Part shown: in pieces, positions 11,358 to 22,852 of the stretch
Layout: each line of letters begins with the position of its first letter
How positions within the stretch are numbered: position 1 is the stretch's first letter
Assembly (NCBI RefSeq): GCF_032362555.1
Contig: NC_083519.1
Location: forward strand, 79,501-143,500
Source of the DNA: Amyelois transitella
Lineage: Eukaryota > Arthropoda > Insecta > Lepidoptera > Pyralidae
Length of the DNA stretch: 64,000 bases
Direction: 5' to 3'
Translations under genes and position numbers: made by a program
The notes under the pieces: model-generated
What the model was told of the DNA's origin: nothing
Databases searched by the model: none
Seen by the model: the letters and a program-made list of their open reading frames with translations, nothing else

Positions 11358-13030
11358 CTAGATATGTCTTTGCGTGAACTGAAGTGGGATGCCACCGATG
11401 ACGTTCTGCACGATGCTGGTGGTGGGGTCCTGTTGCAGCTCGCGCTTGCTGCTGGGCGCGGGGGCCACCGTCGCCCGCGCCAGCAGCGCGGCCAAACCTG
11501 CCACTGACTGCATTTGACCTAGTCGACCACCTGGGAAACAAAAACATTCATTATGATGGAGAGTTAAACATATAGTATGTCTTATACTCGATCCCAAGAA
11601 AACGGTCAATTGAAGTGTTTATACAGTTTGGTGTTATGAATAACAATATTATATAGGTTCTTACCTATGCATGAACGTGGTCCATCTCCAAAAGGCAGAT
11701 ACACGAACTTGTGCCTCTTGGCGATTTCTTCTGGAGAGAATCGCTCCGGCCTGAACTCGGTCGGATTGTCGAAGTACTTCGGGTCGTTGTGAATCGCTTG
11801 GATAGGAATGGTAACTTTGACACCTTTATCTATGGTCACGTCAGTGCCAGGGATAGTATATTTCTGCGTGCACTTGCGCATCAAGAGTCCTGAAGACGGG
11901 AAAATCCTCATGCCTTCTTGAAACGTCCATTGCAAGTAAGTCATCTCTTTGATGGCATCGTAGCTAAGCTTGTTATCATACTTTGCCAGAACTCTGTCTA
12001 TGTCTTCTTGGACTTTCTTTTGTACAGACTGATTGTAAGCTAATTGATGTAATGTGAAACTGGTCGCAGATGATGAAGTTTCGAATCCGGCCGCGAAGAA
12101 TATAAAAGCCTGTGCTGCGAGCAATATATCATCCAATTCCAGCTCTGCCATCTCCGGGCTACCATCAGCATTAAACCGTTCCATAGACTCGACGACTATC
12201 TTGCCTTTTTGTTTCAGTTCCATCATCATATCAATAAAGTCATTACGTCCACAAGGTTTGTTACCTCTTTCTTTTTGAATCATATTGACAACAGCCAAAA
12301 TACTGTCTTCTAATTCTTGTCCGAGGAATTTAAAGTTTTTAAAAATATCTGGAAATAGTATTTTGAAAATGGAAGTGAGAGCGCGGCTCGGTGTTATCGT
12401 AAAGATCTTATTTCCAAGCTTTCTGAATTCTGACTCATCGTCGCCGAGTGAGTCTACATTGAGTCCGAAACCGCATGCACCAATAAAGTCAGTAGTATAC
12501 CTAGCCATAAGGTCTCGAGCGTCAAGTGCGTCTCCACTGGCAGCAGCTTTGAGGGCTCGCTTTTGGAGTCTGTCAGCGCAGTCGACAATCAGCGGGAACA
12601 TAGATTTTAGTTTGCCACTGCTAAAAGCCGGAGTCATGCGCTGACGCAGCAGTCGCCACAAGTCACCATCCGCGAAGAAAAGATTCTTTAATAAAGGCTC
12701 GATGACGCCATGCTCTGGAGATAATCCTCTTGAGTAAAATGATGCAAAGTCAGTGACAATAATTTGCTTGATAAGGTCAGGGTCTCTGATGACGAGCTCG
12801 GGGACGGTGCCTCGATAGGCGCCGACGAAGCGCTCATCAGGATACTTCCAGTAGTTGTCAACCGCCATTTGAGTGAGGCTCTTCTGTTGCAGAAAGCGTT
12901 TGATCTCTGTCCCGAACAGAGGAAGGGGCTTGTCATGTTTGACTCCCTTGCGCGCCCAATAGTCGTGGTTGCGGGTGCCGTACACATAGAGAGTTGCCAG
13001 GAGCAGCACCAGAGCGAGGATCACGATCAT
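11358..13030 (-). CDS. CYP6AE: Cytochrome P450, CYP6AE subfamily, complete two-exon gene
   Basis: ER-anchored haem monooxygenase. CYP6AE enzymes in moths oxidise plant toxins and insecticides (for example xanthotoxin and esfenvalerate in Helicoverpa armigera). Exon 1 is 13030-11665 and exon 2 is 11530-11358, joined by a GT-AG intron of 134 bases that splits the Gly codon after the haem loop (phase 1). The product is 512 residues, normal for the family. Visible in order: N-terminal membrane anchor (about 1-18), WRLLRQR C-helix (125-131), I-helix AGFETS (314-319), ExxR (E372-R375), PERF (428-431), haem loop FGDGPRSCIG with Cys454. The start gives an anchor directly followed by YGTRNHDYW, as in the other copies. 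The ExxR region is uninterrupted here, unlike the 54.7-kb gene. Subfamily assignment is by eye; the formal number is unknown. Confidence 0.93.
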
Positions 13031-13110
13031 GGCTGTTTGTTTCGTATTCTAAACTTGATTAACGATTACTTCACACAAAACTTTATTTAAATACTAATTG
13101 AAATAGATAG
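13031..13110 (-). promoter_or_regulatory. Putative core promoter of the minus-strand CYP6AE
   Basis: On the minus strand a TATA-like TATTTAAATAAAG lies at 13093-13081, about 50-60 bases before the ATG. No clear TCAGT initiator follows. It does not obviously resemble the promoter shared by the other CYP6AE copies in this window. Confidence 0.3.
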
Positions 13111-14019
13111 GGTTTCGATTATCAAATATAGATTACAGAGTATTCATGTTAGGTCAAGGATGTATAGCGATATTTTTAGAATATTTTGTGACTCATATCA
13201 TTTAAAGATTATGATGGGTTATTTTTGACAAATAAAAACATGTTAACTAAAACACGCTTTAGAAGTTCGCGACCTACTGCAGCAAAGCCGACGTCTGTAC
13301 TTGAAACATATCGTCAAAAAATAGAAATGGGGGATCTAATAAGACATACAGATGCTAAAAATGTCATATTTAGAATTTCTGTCGGGTTGTCTGTTTGTAC
13401 TTGCAAAAAGCGAAAACTATTGCTCCGATTTGAATGCGGTTTCAGCTGTTCAGGTGTATAAGCCTTAATTCAACTTAAAAACATAAATACCTCCTCCCTT
13501 TGAGGGATCAATAGAGAGATCAGCTTTTTTGGGAACGTTTATGGCGAACAAAGTCGCGGGCAATAGCTACTATAAAAATATAAAAGAACAAGGGTGACTG
13601 ACTTATCAACATCGGCATAAGTCATAGAAGCTACAAAACTACAAACTTGAAATTTGTACATCAGCTTTATCACGTTGTACTGCGGCAAGTAAAGATTTTT
13701 TCAAAATTCAATCCTAATGTATAAAAAAATCGTGATAAAATTCAAGTCAATAGACTTGAAATTTACCACGAATGCTCTTAGGAAATTCTAATTTAAAATA
13801 ATATTTGTTTCAGGATTATTTTTGATAATTTATAGGCGCTAAAAGGGGTTCAAAAAAGCTAAGTCAACTAATTTATCATTATAACAATAGATTCCTTTGA
13901 AAAAAAATATCGTAAATACTTACTGCTACAAATATTATACGTTAAGCGCTGAGACCAAAACTGCCGCTATGGCTGTCGCTGTCGTGCACCGGCCCAGCAT
14001 GTGTAATGTATAGCCAGCG
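13111..14019. other. Upstream intergenic region, nothing recognised
   Basis: AT-rich sequence between the CYP6AE promoter and a repeat fragment. A 78-codon open frame at 13225-13461 has no recognisable domain or splice context and is not called. Confidence 0.35.
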
Positions 14020-14165
14020 TGTTAATGTGTCACCATAGATCCAATGTGGGTCAGGATCCCAGGTTGCGATGGGAGTCGCTCCATGTAAAAACCTGACCGA
14101 CACAGTCCAGGGTCAACATTTTGGCTTTCTTGCTTTGCCCTGACTTCTTCTTTACAGGATCACTT
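14020..14165. repeat. Dispersed repeat fragment (GGGAGTCGCT family)
   Basis: GGGAGTCGCTCCATGTAAAA and ACCTGACCGACAC are matched near 34.22-34.27 kb by GGGAGTCGCTTCGTGTAAAA and CCTGACTAAC, and partly near 6.76 kb. An interspersed element of unknown class. Confidence 0.45.
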
Positions 14166-14599
14166 GCTTGTTCGTCTGTCCATATGTCCGTCTGTCAGGT
14201 CTCTTCAAAATCGAAACCACCCTAGAGGTTTTGATTTTTAAGACTCTTGACAGATGTTATCTGTGCGTTCGAACAATTTGAAGCATTGTTTCCAATCATA
14301 AGAAATTAAAAAGCATTTATCATAGTGATTTTCCATTACTTACAGATAAAACTATACCCTTTGATTGTTTTATCAGCCAAGATCTGCTAAGCGGCTGAAT
14401 CATAAATGCTTTGTAATTTTCGATAGAAAGATGTTATCAGTCTACATAGAAATTATTTTTTATATTTTGCAAGTTTTGTTTTTTGAAGCTCTCTTTCATT
14501 TTAGCGTGTTCCCAGGTGAACCCTCCACCTGTACTGTGCTTCGGCGGCAATGCAATAGCCTGCCTACACGTCGCCGTGCGCAAACGATTTACACGGACG

Positions 14600-14850
14600 A
14601 CACAATTTATAAATTACTAGCTGTCCCGGCAAACGTTGTTTTGCCTTATATATAATTTTTAAGTAGTGTCTAATTAAAAAAAAATGTGAAGGGTGGAAAA
14701 CCCTTATCACTAAGGGGTATGAAAAATAAATGTTGACCGATTCTCAGACCTACTCAATATGCTCACAAAATTTAACAAGAATCGGTCAAGCCGTTTCGGA
14801 GGAGTACGGGCACTAACATTGAGACACGGGAATTTAATAGGTAGATAAAA
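14600..14850. repeat. Dispersed repeat (CTAGCTGTCCCGGCAAACG family)
   Basis: The stretch starts with TACTAGCTGTCCCGGCAAAC and has the internal phrase CAAGCCGTTTCGGAGGAGTA followed by a GAGACACGGG end. These phrases are widespread in lepidopteran non-coding DNA as remnants of a mobile element. A related copy with a CTAGCTGTTGGCCGCGAC start lies at 33.4 kb. Confidence 0.45.
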
Positions 14851-15169
14851 GCTTTATTCACTACCACAATACATTTGTTGGACACATACATAATTAACAG
14901 TAATAAACAATGTGAATGTGCAATGTGCATGTATGATGTATATAAGATAATTATTTTTTTCTGTTTTCTCTTTTTATATAATAAAATTATATACTTTTTA
15001 TTAATAATTTTTAACTTAATTTTGTAAATAGGACAAATTTTAATATCACTTAAACATTTTCAAGATTATGATATTATTATGATGATTTATATGATATTAT
15101 TTGTATATTTGATATTTTTGTGGTTTTGCCAATGACATAAAACAGAAAACTCTTGGGTGCACAATTTCA

Positions 15170-15353
15170 TCATTTCTTTGAGGAAGATTTGGAACGAATG
15201 TAAGTATTTTTGGCGATGGACAAAGTTTTGATAGAACGCCAATTCTGGCTGCAATTGCGCGACTTCTTATCGTAAATTAAAAACTCCGGCGGCCACCCTC
15301 TCGCTCCGTGATCCTCAATGATGTCGCACCATGGCTTTTTGTTCTCACGCATT
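15170..15353 (-). CDS. Candidate terminal exon, unknown protein
   Basis: A good 3' splice site (TTTTCATTATTTCAG on the minus strand) is followed directly by an open frame of 60 codons ending in TGA. An AATAAA lies about 170 bases further on (minus, near 15003-14998). The peptide starts MRENKKPWCDII and continues with GARGWPPEFLIYD and NCSQNW, ending in a basic KSSSKK tail. The frame is GC-richer than its surroundings. I do not recognise the family and found no convincing upstream exon between 15.4 and 17.5 kb. It could be the last exon of a spliced gene, a pseudogene remnant, or chance. Confidence 0.35.
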
Positions 15354-18046
15354 CTGAAATAATGAAAATAGATATAACTTATCACTCGCTAGTTTATGCC
15401 ATTGCCGAAACATCCATGGAATTCAGAAGCAAAGATTTTGTTGGTGGGATCGGATATTGGTTATGACGATCGCTTCGAATGCTTCTTGGTACTACGAGTA
15501 TAGCTATTCAGAGAGTTATGGATACCTTTCATTGGGTGGCATTATTTAATTATTTGTTTCATTTATAAATTGAACGTATAAAGAAAAATGATTTTTTGAG
15601 TAAGTATTTGTTAATTGTTTTAGTTAAAAGTATGATCCCAATTGGACACTCAAAATTCCTTGAATCCCGGTGCGGACAAGACAAAAAAGTGAAAAGCTGT
15701 AGTCTCTGAAAGAGGTGTGATAGGTATATGCATAGTAGTTAAGTATCGTCTCAATAATATTAAGCTGCTATAAAAATTCTGATCAATCTTTATTGATCTC
15801 TCATTTTAACATACCTTTACTCATATTCTTAAAGGTACGTTACGATGAGAGGCATCACAGGCTTGTCAAACTCATGGCCTACTCATGGCCGTAATCGGGT
15901 AATTAAATGACACAACAACCATGTTTAGACCACACGGTTGTGAAATAATATATTATCGGATGAGTAAACTAATCGTTTGTTGACAAATCAGTGATGCCTG
16001 ATTGCTGGAAACCTATCAGCGATTAACACAGATATTATCATATCGAGCAGTTCCGGAATATAGTCCTGGGGACAGTCATATTCTATCGTCAGCAGGGCTA
16101 AGTAACTTTTATAATTGAACATACTTTTTTCATAGATAGAAATTTCGAAAATTATTTATTTCAATAATTATTGCATAGGTACATATTTGATCTGATTTTA
16201 TTTAAGACTTTTGGGAATGAATAGAGATGTCATTGATTTTTATGAAATACAAACTGTGTAATTTTTTGTACCGTTATCTAATTCTATACAAAGGACTAAT
16301 GTTATCTGCAGGGTTCCGTGAATTAGGTTTAAGTTTACGAAGTTTACTTGAAATGTATCATGATAAACGTTAACTGGTTTAATGTGAATTTAAATTTCAT
16401 TTATTCATGACAATTTTAAAAATTGGTGCCTTTTTATTTCTTAAAGTCCAAAATTAATGCGTGCCTTACAGTAGATGTTGCAGGCTGTATCCGAATCCCC
16501 GTCGTAAGCCGAGTAATTAATTTGCGTGTGTCTGTCTGGTCGCTTCCCGTAAACCTGCGATTTGTCTTGGCCCGCCCCGCTCTTTATATGCTAATAAACC
16601 GCCTTTCTTATGCTTATGTTTTTCAGTGCTGGTTCATTTACCTCTATTATACGTATTAGTCCACATTATAATGCAACATTTGTATTTTTCAACCGATAAT
16701 AAACGGAAAAGGATCTTCTGAACTGTTTGTAATGCAATTGGAAATGATAAAGTTCTGTGAAGGCCATATTTCTATATTTAGGCTTCGGTGGTCCTTTTTT
16801 ATAAAGTTATTGTTTACTTAAATGATAGGCTGCATGGTTAATAAATATTACAAAACTTCTCGAAAATATCTATTATTTTACAAGAATAAAAGAAATCTTA
16901 GTATTTATTCTTTGGATGGAATCAAAGTAAAAGCGAGTTTATATTCAAGTTCATGTCGCAATCTCCGCGAGACTAATGGGACTTTAGCGGGAAAGACTAG
17001 CAATGTCACAGGTGTCCGTATCTCCCGGCGGGAATGCCGCAGTAACTCACGCTATTAACATCACAATGGCGGCCGCAACAATTCCTGTCCATTGAGCGAG
17101 TTCGCTCGTTAAAGGGAATAAATAAAGTGGGGAAACCCTTGAAGTCTGAACGTTCACACACCTCACTAAATCGTTCCATCGAAGGATTTCCAACTTTATT
17201 ACTGTATGATATAAAGGCGATCGCAGCCGCACGATATGATGTGTTTGTTGGGAAATCTGAGGCTCGCCCGCGATCGCGTCGTAATTGCTTATAGCCCTTT
17301 ATATTTAGCTTTATTCTTGCTCCTTTGTCGCGCATACAATTTGTTTGCCCCGGCTCGGCTTTTGCATGTCATTCCCGGATTAAGTCGCCGACCTGGAAGT
17401 GAGCAGCCTTTGTATAGTTGAAGGCTCTATTAGCGGGCTTCTTAAGACGCCTTTCACCGAAGACGGCCGGTGGAAGCAAATTCTCGACATTCTTACGTAC
17501 AACGCATAATGTTTGTGATGTGTTCAACGAGTTCATGATGGATTGCTGCGAGCAGTCTTAACAAATACTTTAGTTCAGGTTTTGAAGCGCAGAAAGTACC
17601 CTACTTTGCCAATTTTTTTCTGTGATGCAGTAATCAATAATGTAAATATCACAGTAAAATATTATTCAGATTTCTGTAAATCTGTCTTTTCATAGCAATC
17701 ATGTTTGATCGATGATCTTTGTGCTTCTACTTCTTTACATGTCATACCTACATCTAACGTAATAAAACTTCAAGATTTTCTTTATCGGTAAAGTACAGAG
17801 GGCGCAGGTGTGCCCATAAAGTGTCAGATTATCGGCGCGCGCTGCAAACTTCCGATATGAAGCGGCGGACTGGTTAAGGCAGAATTCTGATCGCGACGTC
17901 GTCGTGGGATCTCTTCCAGCCAACAAGAACGTAGATCCTGACCGTGTTGATTAAGCGATACGTTGTAACCATTACTAAAGTTAAATCCGTCTTTAATGTT
18001 TATTCTTTGTTGTTTTTGTAAACTTAAAAAAAAAACTAACTTTGAT
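15354..18046. other. Intergenic region with GC-rich islands
   Basis: No gene is supported. Two islands stand out: 16430-16620 (with GAGTAATTAATTTGCG) and 17000-17480 (with GTCGTAATTGCTTATAG). Several frames up to 109 codons cross them on both strands at once, as expected from GC-rich non-coding DNA, with no domain-like features. Confidence 0.35.
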
Positions 18047-18263
18047 TTTTATTTTTATTTATTTATTTATTTTATTTATTTATTTAAACTTCATTGCACA
18101 AAATACAAATGTATAGCACAATTGGCGGACTTAATGCTAGAAGCATTATCTACCAGTCAACCATTGGGTCTTACAGAGAACTTAATGTGGGGTTAAACTA
18201 AATAAATATATTTATACCTACACAAAATATAAAATAAAATAAAATAATTATAAATATAATATA

Positions 18264-18266
<3 letters not shown>

Positions 18267-18304
<38 letters not shown>
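18267..18304. repeat. TA microsatellite
   Basis: Nineteen uninterrupted TA units, followed after a G by a further short TA run. It lies inside the 3' UTR of the LINE, so it either expanded after insertion or belongs to this lineage of the element. Confidence 0.9.
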
Positions 18305-18307
<3 letters not shown>

Positions 18308-18392
18308 TATATATACATAAAAACTACAATAGATAAATAATATACATAAATAAATAGGTGCAGCGATTACCGAAATGAGTGAAAAGGCGATA

Positions 18393-21338
18393 TTAAATAC
18401 CCTCGCGACTCAAGAAAAACCTGTATACCCGCGATTTGAAACTAGAACGACTTGGGGATGTCCTGATGGACTCAGGAAGTGAATTCCAGAGCCTAACAGC
18501 CATAACGGCGAAAGAATTGGAGGCAATACCTGTACGGTGAAAAGGGATAGTAAGAGTTAACTTATTTGAAGAACGTAGGACTTTTTCGTGAGTAGAACTT
18601 AATAGTTGGAAGTCTTTTTTAAGATAGTCTGGGGCAAGCTGATTATTGAGAATGGTATAGAGCTGACATAAAATGTGAAGATTTCTACGGTTACGGATGG
18701 GGAGCCATTTTAGCTGAGAACGGTATTCAGAAATATGATCGTACTTCCGAAGGCAGAAAACAAACCTGATACAATTGTTTAGAAGACGTTCTAATTTGTT
18801 GAGATGCTCTTCAGTTAAATCCAGATAACACACATCAGCATAATCAATTATAGGCAGAAGAAGTGCATGGGTAAGCAAAATCTTCGTCTTTGTTGGAAGA
18901 AAATGTTTTAAGCGTTGCAGATAATGCAGAACACTGTAAACTTTCCGACTGGTTGCAACAACGTGTGAATCCCAATGTAAGTTGGTATCAATATGTAAGC
19001 CAAGGTTTTTAACAGTCGTACTAAATTCAATTATAGTTCCGTCAAAGATCAGCGGTGGCAAAGTGTTAATGTCAATATTATTAATCTGATAGAAACTGCC
19101 AACTACTATAGCCTGACACTTTTTAACATTAACAGAAATGCCAAATCGATTAGACCAGTCTAGAACTCCATTTAAGTTTTGATTCAGCAAATCAATGGCC
19201 TGTTCCATGTTATCAATATTCGTCTGTACATAAAGCTGCAAGTCGTCAGCATAGAAGTGATAGAAACAGTTAATATATGATGAAAGCAAGTTTATGAAAA
19301 CTGAGAACAAAATAGGAGACAATATACCGCCTTGTGGGACGCCAGCTTTCAATTCGCACCAATCTGATTCATCCGTACCGTTACGAACCTGTTGCCGGCG
19401 TCCATGAAGATAACTGGAGAACCAAGAAATCACTGAAGAAGAGACGTTGCAACGGGAAAGGGTGGTTAAAAGGATATCAATGTCAACAGTATTAAATGCG
19501 TTACTAAAGTCTATTAATACTAAAATTGTGACTTGTTTATGTTCCATGCCCGTTCTAATGTCTTCTGTAACTCGAAGAAGTGCAGTGGTGGTACTATGCG
19601 CCGGCCTAAAACCAGATTGATATTTGTTTAAAAGGTCGTTATCAAGTAGATGTTTTGATAACTGGTTAAAGGCAGATGCTTCTAGAACCTTCGATAAGAA
19701 TGAAAGTATGGAGATAGGACGTATGTCATTCAGATGAGTAGGATCTGGGATTTTTGGGAGAGGACGTACATAGGCCATGAGCCATGAAAAAGGAAAGCGA
19801 TTTTCTGAGAAACTGTTATTAATAATATGGGTGATGATAGGGAGGACATAAGAGAGGATTGGAATTAACATCACACGACTTATTTGATCTGGACCAACGG
19901 CATTAGAGGAGATGGAATAAATGATTTTGTATACGTCGTCTTCAGTGACAGCTGAGAATTCAAATGGCCTACCGTCGGGAGAAGGCGAAGCAAGAATAGA
20001 AGAGATCGAAGCTAATTTTATATTTTCATCTAAAAGAGGAACTGAGGAAAAATGATTGTTAAGCTCATTCAAAGTGAAAGGGAATTTTGAACATGATTTC
20101 TGTACTTTACCTATACCCTGAGAATTAAGAAATTTCCACATATTAGCTGGAGAAACATTTTCTATGTTATCAGAGAAATATTGGCGTTTTGCATTTCTAC
20201 AAAATCTATTGCAGAGATTCCTTGCAGCCTTATATAAGCACCAATTCGCGTTAGTACGATCCCGTTTAAACTTTCTAAAGACACGATTTCGTTTTCTCAT
20301 GGCGATACGTACCGCCTCCGTGATCCATGGTGCAGGAGGGCGCTTTATTTTGATGGCACGTACGGGAGCATGTTTATCGTACAGTGTTAACACTTCATTA
20401 TTAAAGCGAGAAATTTTTTCATCGACTGTATTAGCCAACAAAACCGGAGACCAATCTATCCTCGCTGCATCAGATGTAAGTGCTTCATTATTTATTTTGG
20501 AAAGGCAACGGAGTTTCATTATAGTTGGTTTTGGTCTTGGAACTTTAATTTTATAGGAAACGTAAATAAGATCGTGATGAGAGAATTCAGGAGCGGGCGC
20601 TTGACCATGATTGGCAACAAGACCAGCCGAAGAGGTAATGATCAAGTCAAGCAAAGAGGGACCATGTTCTGTGAAGTGTGTTGAACCGGATGGTAAGATT
20701 GAGAAATTGACCGACTTGACAATACCTCGCAGCTTTTTGGCCCTGGAGTCATCCTTCATCAGACACGTGTTGAAATCTCCTAGGATCAGATGGTGTGTGT
20801 AATCTGGAGAAACCGACTCAAGGAGAGATTCAAAGGCACTGAAATAATTAATATTTGAAGAGGGGCAATAGAATACTCCCAAAGCGGCTCCGACTCCCTT
20901 AAACGAAACCTCAAGAAATATATATTCGCTGCTGGCGGTGTATTCAGAAGGTGACATAGCGAGCACACGGTAATGTATATCACTTCTTAAATAAATGGCA
21001 ACACCGCCTCCCCGGGATCCGACACGATCGTTTCGTATTAAGATAAAGCCAGGCAGCGAATAGCTAGTCGAAGGTAAATTTGGTTTCAACCAGGTTTCGG
21101 ACACAAGAATTGCGCCAAGGTGCACAGAAGAAAACGTTTCAACGAAGTCTGTGTAATGCGCGGGAATGCTTTGTGCATTGATATGACACACATTAAAATT
21201 ATATGGAAAATTGTGGAATGTATTATCAACAAAAGCCCCCAAGGTCATTGTAGAATCACAGGAAACGAAACTTGAGTCACCAGATCCCTCAGCAGAGCAG
21301 AAGGTTTCTGATAAAAAAATATTATCACATTGCTGCAT
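18393..21338 (-). CDS. LINE endonuclease / reverse transcriptase polyprotein
   Basis: Encodes 981 residues. An N-terminal apurinic-like endonuclease has NAQSI (54-58), SETW (80-83), GGGVAIYLR (110-118), GDFN (187-190) and SHHDLI (253-258). The central reverse transcriptase has NDIRPIS (537-543), GFRPAHST (576-583), LIDFSNAF (608-615), PQGGILSP (668-675) and catalytic FYADD (695-699). A C-terminal region follows with no recognised domain. The enzyme nicks target DNA and primes reverse transcription of its own RNA. All key catalytic motifs are present and there is no internal stop, so the copy looks young. Placement in the CR1/Jockey group comes from motif style only; the exact clade is not resolved. 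Confidence 0.88.
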   Translation of the reverse strand: MQQCDNIFLSETFCSAEGSGDSSFVSCDSTMTLGAFVDNTFHNFPYNFNVCHINAQSIPAHYTDFVETFSSVHLGAILVSETWLKPNLPSTSYSLPGFILIRNDRVGSRGGGVAIYLRSDIHYRVLAMSPSEYTASSEYIFLEVSFKGVGAALGVFYCPSSNINYFSAFESLLESVSPDYTHHLILGDFNTCLMKDDSRAKKLRGIVKSVNFSILPSGSTHFTEHGPSLLDLIITSSAGLVANHGQAPAPEFSHHDLIYVSYKIKVPRPKPTIMKLRCLSKINNEALTSDAARIDWSPVLLANTVDEKISRFNNEVLTLYDKHAPVRAIKIKRPPAPWITEAVRIAMRKRNRVFRKFKRDRTNANWCLYKAARNLCNRFCRNAKRQYFSDNIENVSPANMWKFLNSQGIGKVQKSCSKFPFTLNELNNHFSSVPLLDENIKLASISSILASPSPDGRPFEFSAVTEDDVYKIIYSISSNAVGPDQISRVMLIPILSYVLPIITHIINNSFSENRFPFSWLMAYVRPLPKIPDPTHLNDIRPISILSFLSKVLEASAFNQLSKHLLDNDLLNKYQSGFRPAHSTTTALLRVTEDIRTGMEHKQVTILVLIDFSNAFNTVDIDILLTTLSRCNVSSSVISWFSSYLHGRRQQVRNGTDESDWCELKAGVPQGGILSPILFSVFINLLSSYINCFYHFYADDLQLYVQTNIDNMEQAIDLLNQNLNGVLDWSNRFGISVNVKKCQAIVVGSFYQINNIDINTLPPLIFDGTIIEFSTTVKNLGLHIDTNLHWDSHVVATSRKVYSVLHYLQRLKHFLPTKTKILLTHALLLPIIDYADVCYLDLTEEHLNKLERLLNNCIRFVFCLRKYDHISEYRSQLKWLPIRNRRNLHILCQLYTILNNQLAPDYLKKDFQLLSSTHEKVLRSSNKLTLTIPFHRTGIASNSFAVMAVRLWNSLPESIRTSPSRSSFKSRVYRFFLSREGI

Positions 21339-22852
21339 TGTATACCTATAGATAAATGGGTTAATTTAAATATAATAAATAATAAAAGTATAAAAATATA
21401 AATATAATATATTATGTATGTAGGGTGTAGTTTTAAGTTTGTTCCTGCACAACCTGCCGGCCGGACCTGATAACTGATACAGATACAAATTTTATTATAA
21501 GGTCTAAAATAAATTGGTACAAGCAGATAAAGAAAAATAATGAAACTCAAACATGAAACAAAAAACATTATGAACACACCAAAAGACAAGTCTCGAGTGT
21601 ATGGCGGGCTTTACAACGATGGTGTGCATTCCAAAGTGTACGATGGTTAGGTACTTTAAAAAGAAAATTGACATTTGACAACTGACGCCTGTCATTAAGA
21701 CAGGAAAACGACGGTTGTCAGATCATCTGTATCATTTATATAATAGATAAAATATATCAGGTAAAAATCGCATGGAATTGTAACCACATTCAGATTTTAA
21801 TATTCAGATTTTGCTTTATCTTGTAGAGAACTAATGTTTGATGAAATTTTACGATTATAAAAGAAATTTAACATAATGATGCAACAATAGCTATAACATT
21901 TATTCCATTCATCCATTATGTATCATTTGTATATTACGATATTTTTTTTAAGATGTTAAGAAACGCGCATATGAAGTTTCATGAACATGTATGGTATTAA
22001 TTTTTATCAGTTTAATACCACAGAAATTCTTCAATATTTATATTATGATATCTTTAGATATGCCTTTATTATCCAGAATTTTCTCACATTTGCTGGCGAT
22101 AGCTCACGCAATACGATTAGATTATAAATATTAATTATTTTCCCTGAATCATATCTTTTGGTTGTTTTCTAAGTAATGTAATTTGATTAACCAGGATTAA
22201 TATAATGAAGATTCGTGGCCGGACTCGGACACACGAAGGCTCCGGGAAACGTAATCCCGGTTGGAGAAATTACGTGTCAGGTCAGAACTGGCGCCTCGCG
22301 TGACACACACACGTGATGTCTGCATGCCTCACGGGGTAGTCAGAGCCAATAGTCAAAAGGAGCGTGGCTTCTTCTACGTCTTCCATTAAATATAGAGTAT
22401 GCTTTAGCCACAGACTTAGTTACTTTATAAAAGTCTACCTAATTTTAGTCGTGAAAATGTTAAGACCTTATTTTTTATGATAAGAGAGCCGCGCAGTTAG
22501 CAGTCAGCCACAGTTTCTATGGAGCCTGGCAAACTTGTCGCCAGTTTGTGACGCCGAGCTCGGGAACTGTGACAACTTCACTTTTTGTGGCCCCGAGTTC
22601 GCTCCAGTTCAAGATGTGGTGTCCGCACTCTTTGCGAATAGAGGGCCAGTGAAGGGCGACTTCACTAAGGCTGATAAAGTGATGGTTCTTTCGGATAATG
22701 AAAGGTTGCCTTCTATTTTATACGTTGACTATCATATCAACTGGTACTGCAAATCCTAGTGTCATAGTTTCCTTACAATTGCTAAATTAAGGTGCGTTAA
22801 GAAGCATGGTATAATTTCTCTGGCCATCCCAGCTTCAAACTGCCCTATTGAA
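21339..22852. other. Region upstream of the LINE, no gene called
   Basis: The first few hundred bases may be LINE 5' UTR. Further on, TATAAAAG at 22426-22433 precedes a GC-richer stretch with a 74-codon frame at 22535-22759 that starts only at TTG and has no recognised domain. Both are too weak to call as a gene. Confidence 0.3.

Larger units (their letters stand above)
18047..21338 (-). mobile_element. Non-LTR retrotransposon (LINE), CR1/Jockey-like, apparently intact ORF
   Basis: A minus-strand element with a 981-codon endonuclease-reverse transcriptase ORF (21338-18393), a 3' UTR of about 350 bases and an AAAT-type tail (the ATTT run at 18050-18086 on the plus strand). The 3' UTR contains a 19-unit TA microsatellite (18267-18304) and the block matched by tail fragments at 1.5, 48.6 and 49.5 kb. 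The 5' limit is uncertain: sequence above 21338 could be 5' UTR or flank, and no ORF1 is seen. Target-site duplications were not identified. Confidence 0.8.

Noticed and set aside
11711..13090. Several plus-strand frames of 60-119 codons over the CYP6AE exon
   Set aside because: They are antisense shadows of the P450 coding sequence.
17006..17335. 109-codon minus-strand frame
   Set aside because: No recognisable domain, overlaps frames in other phases and on the other strand, and sits in a GC-rich island.
20164..20983. Frames of 63-130 codons within the LINE
   Set aside because: Shadow frames of the reverse-transcriptase ORF.
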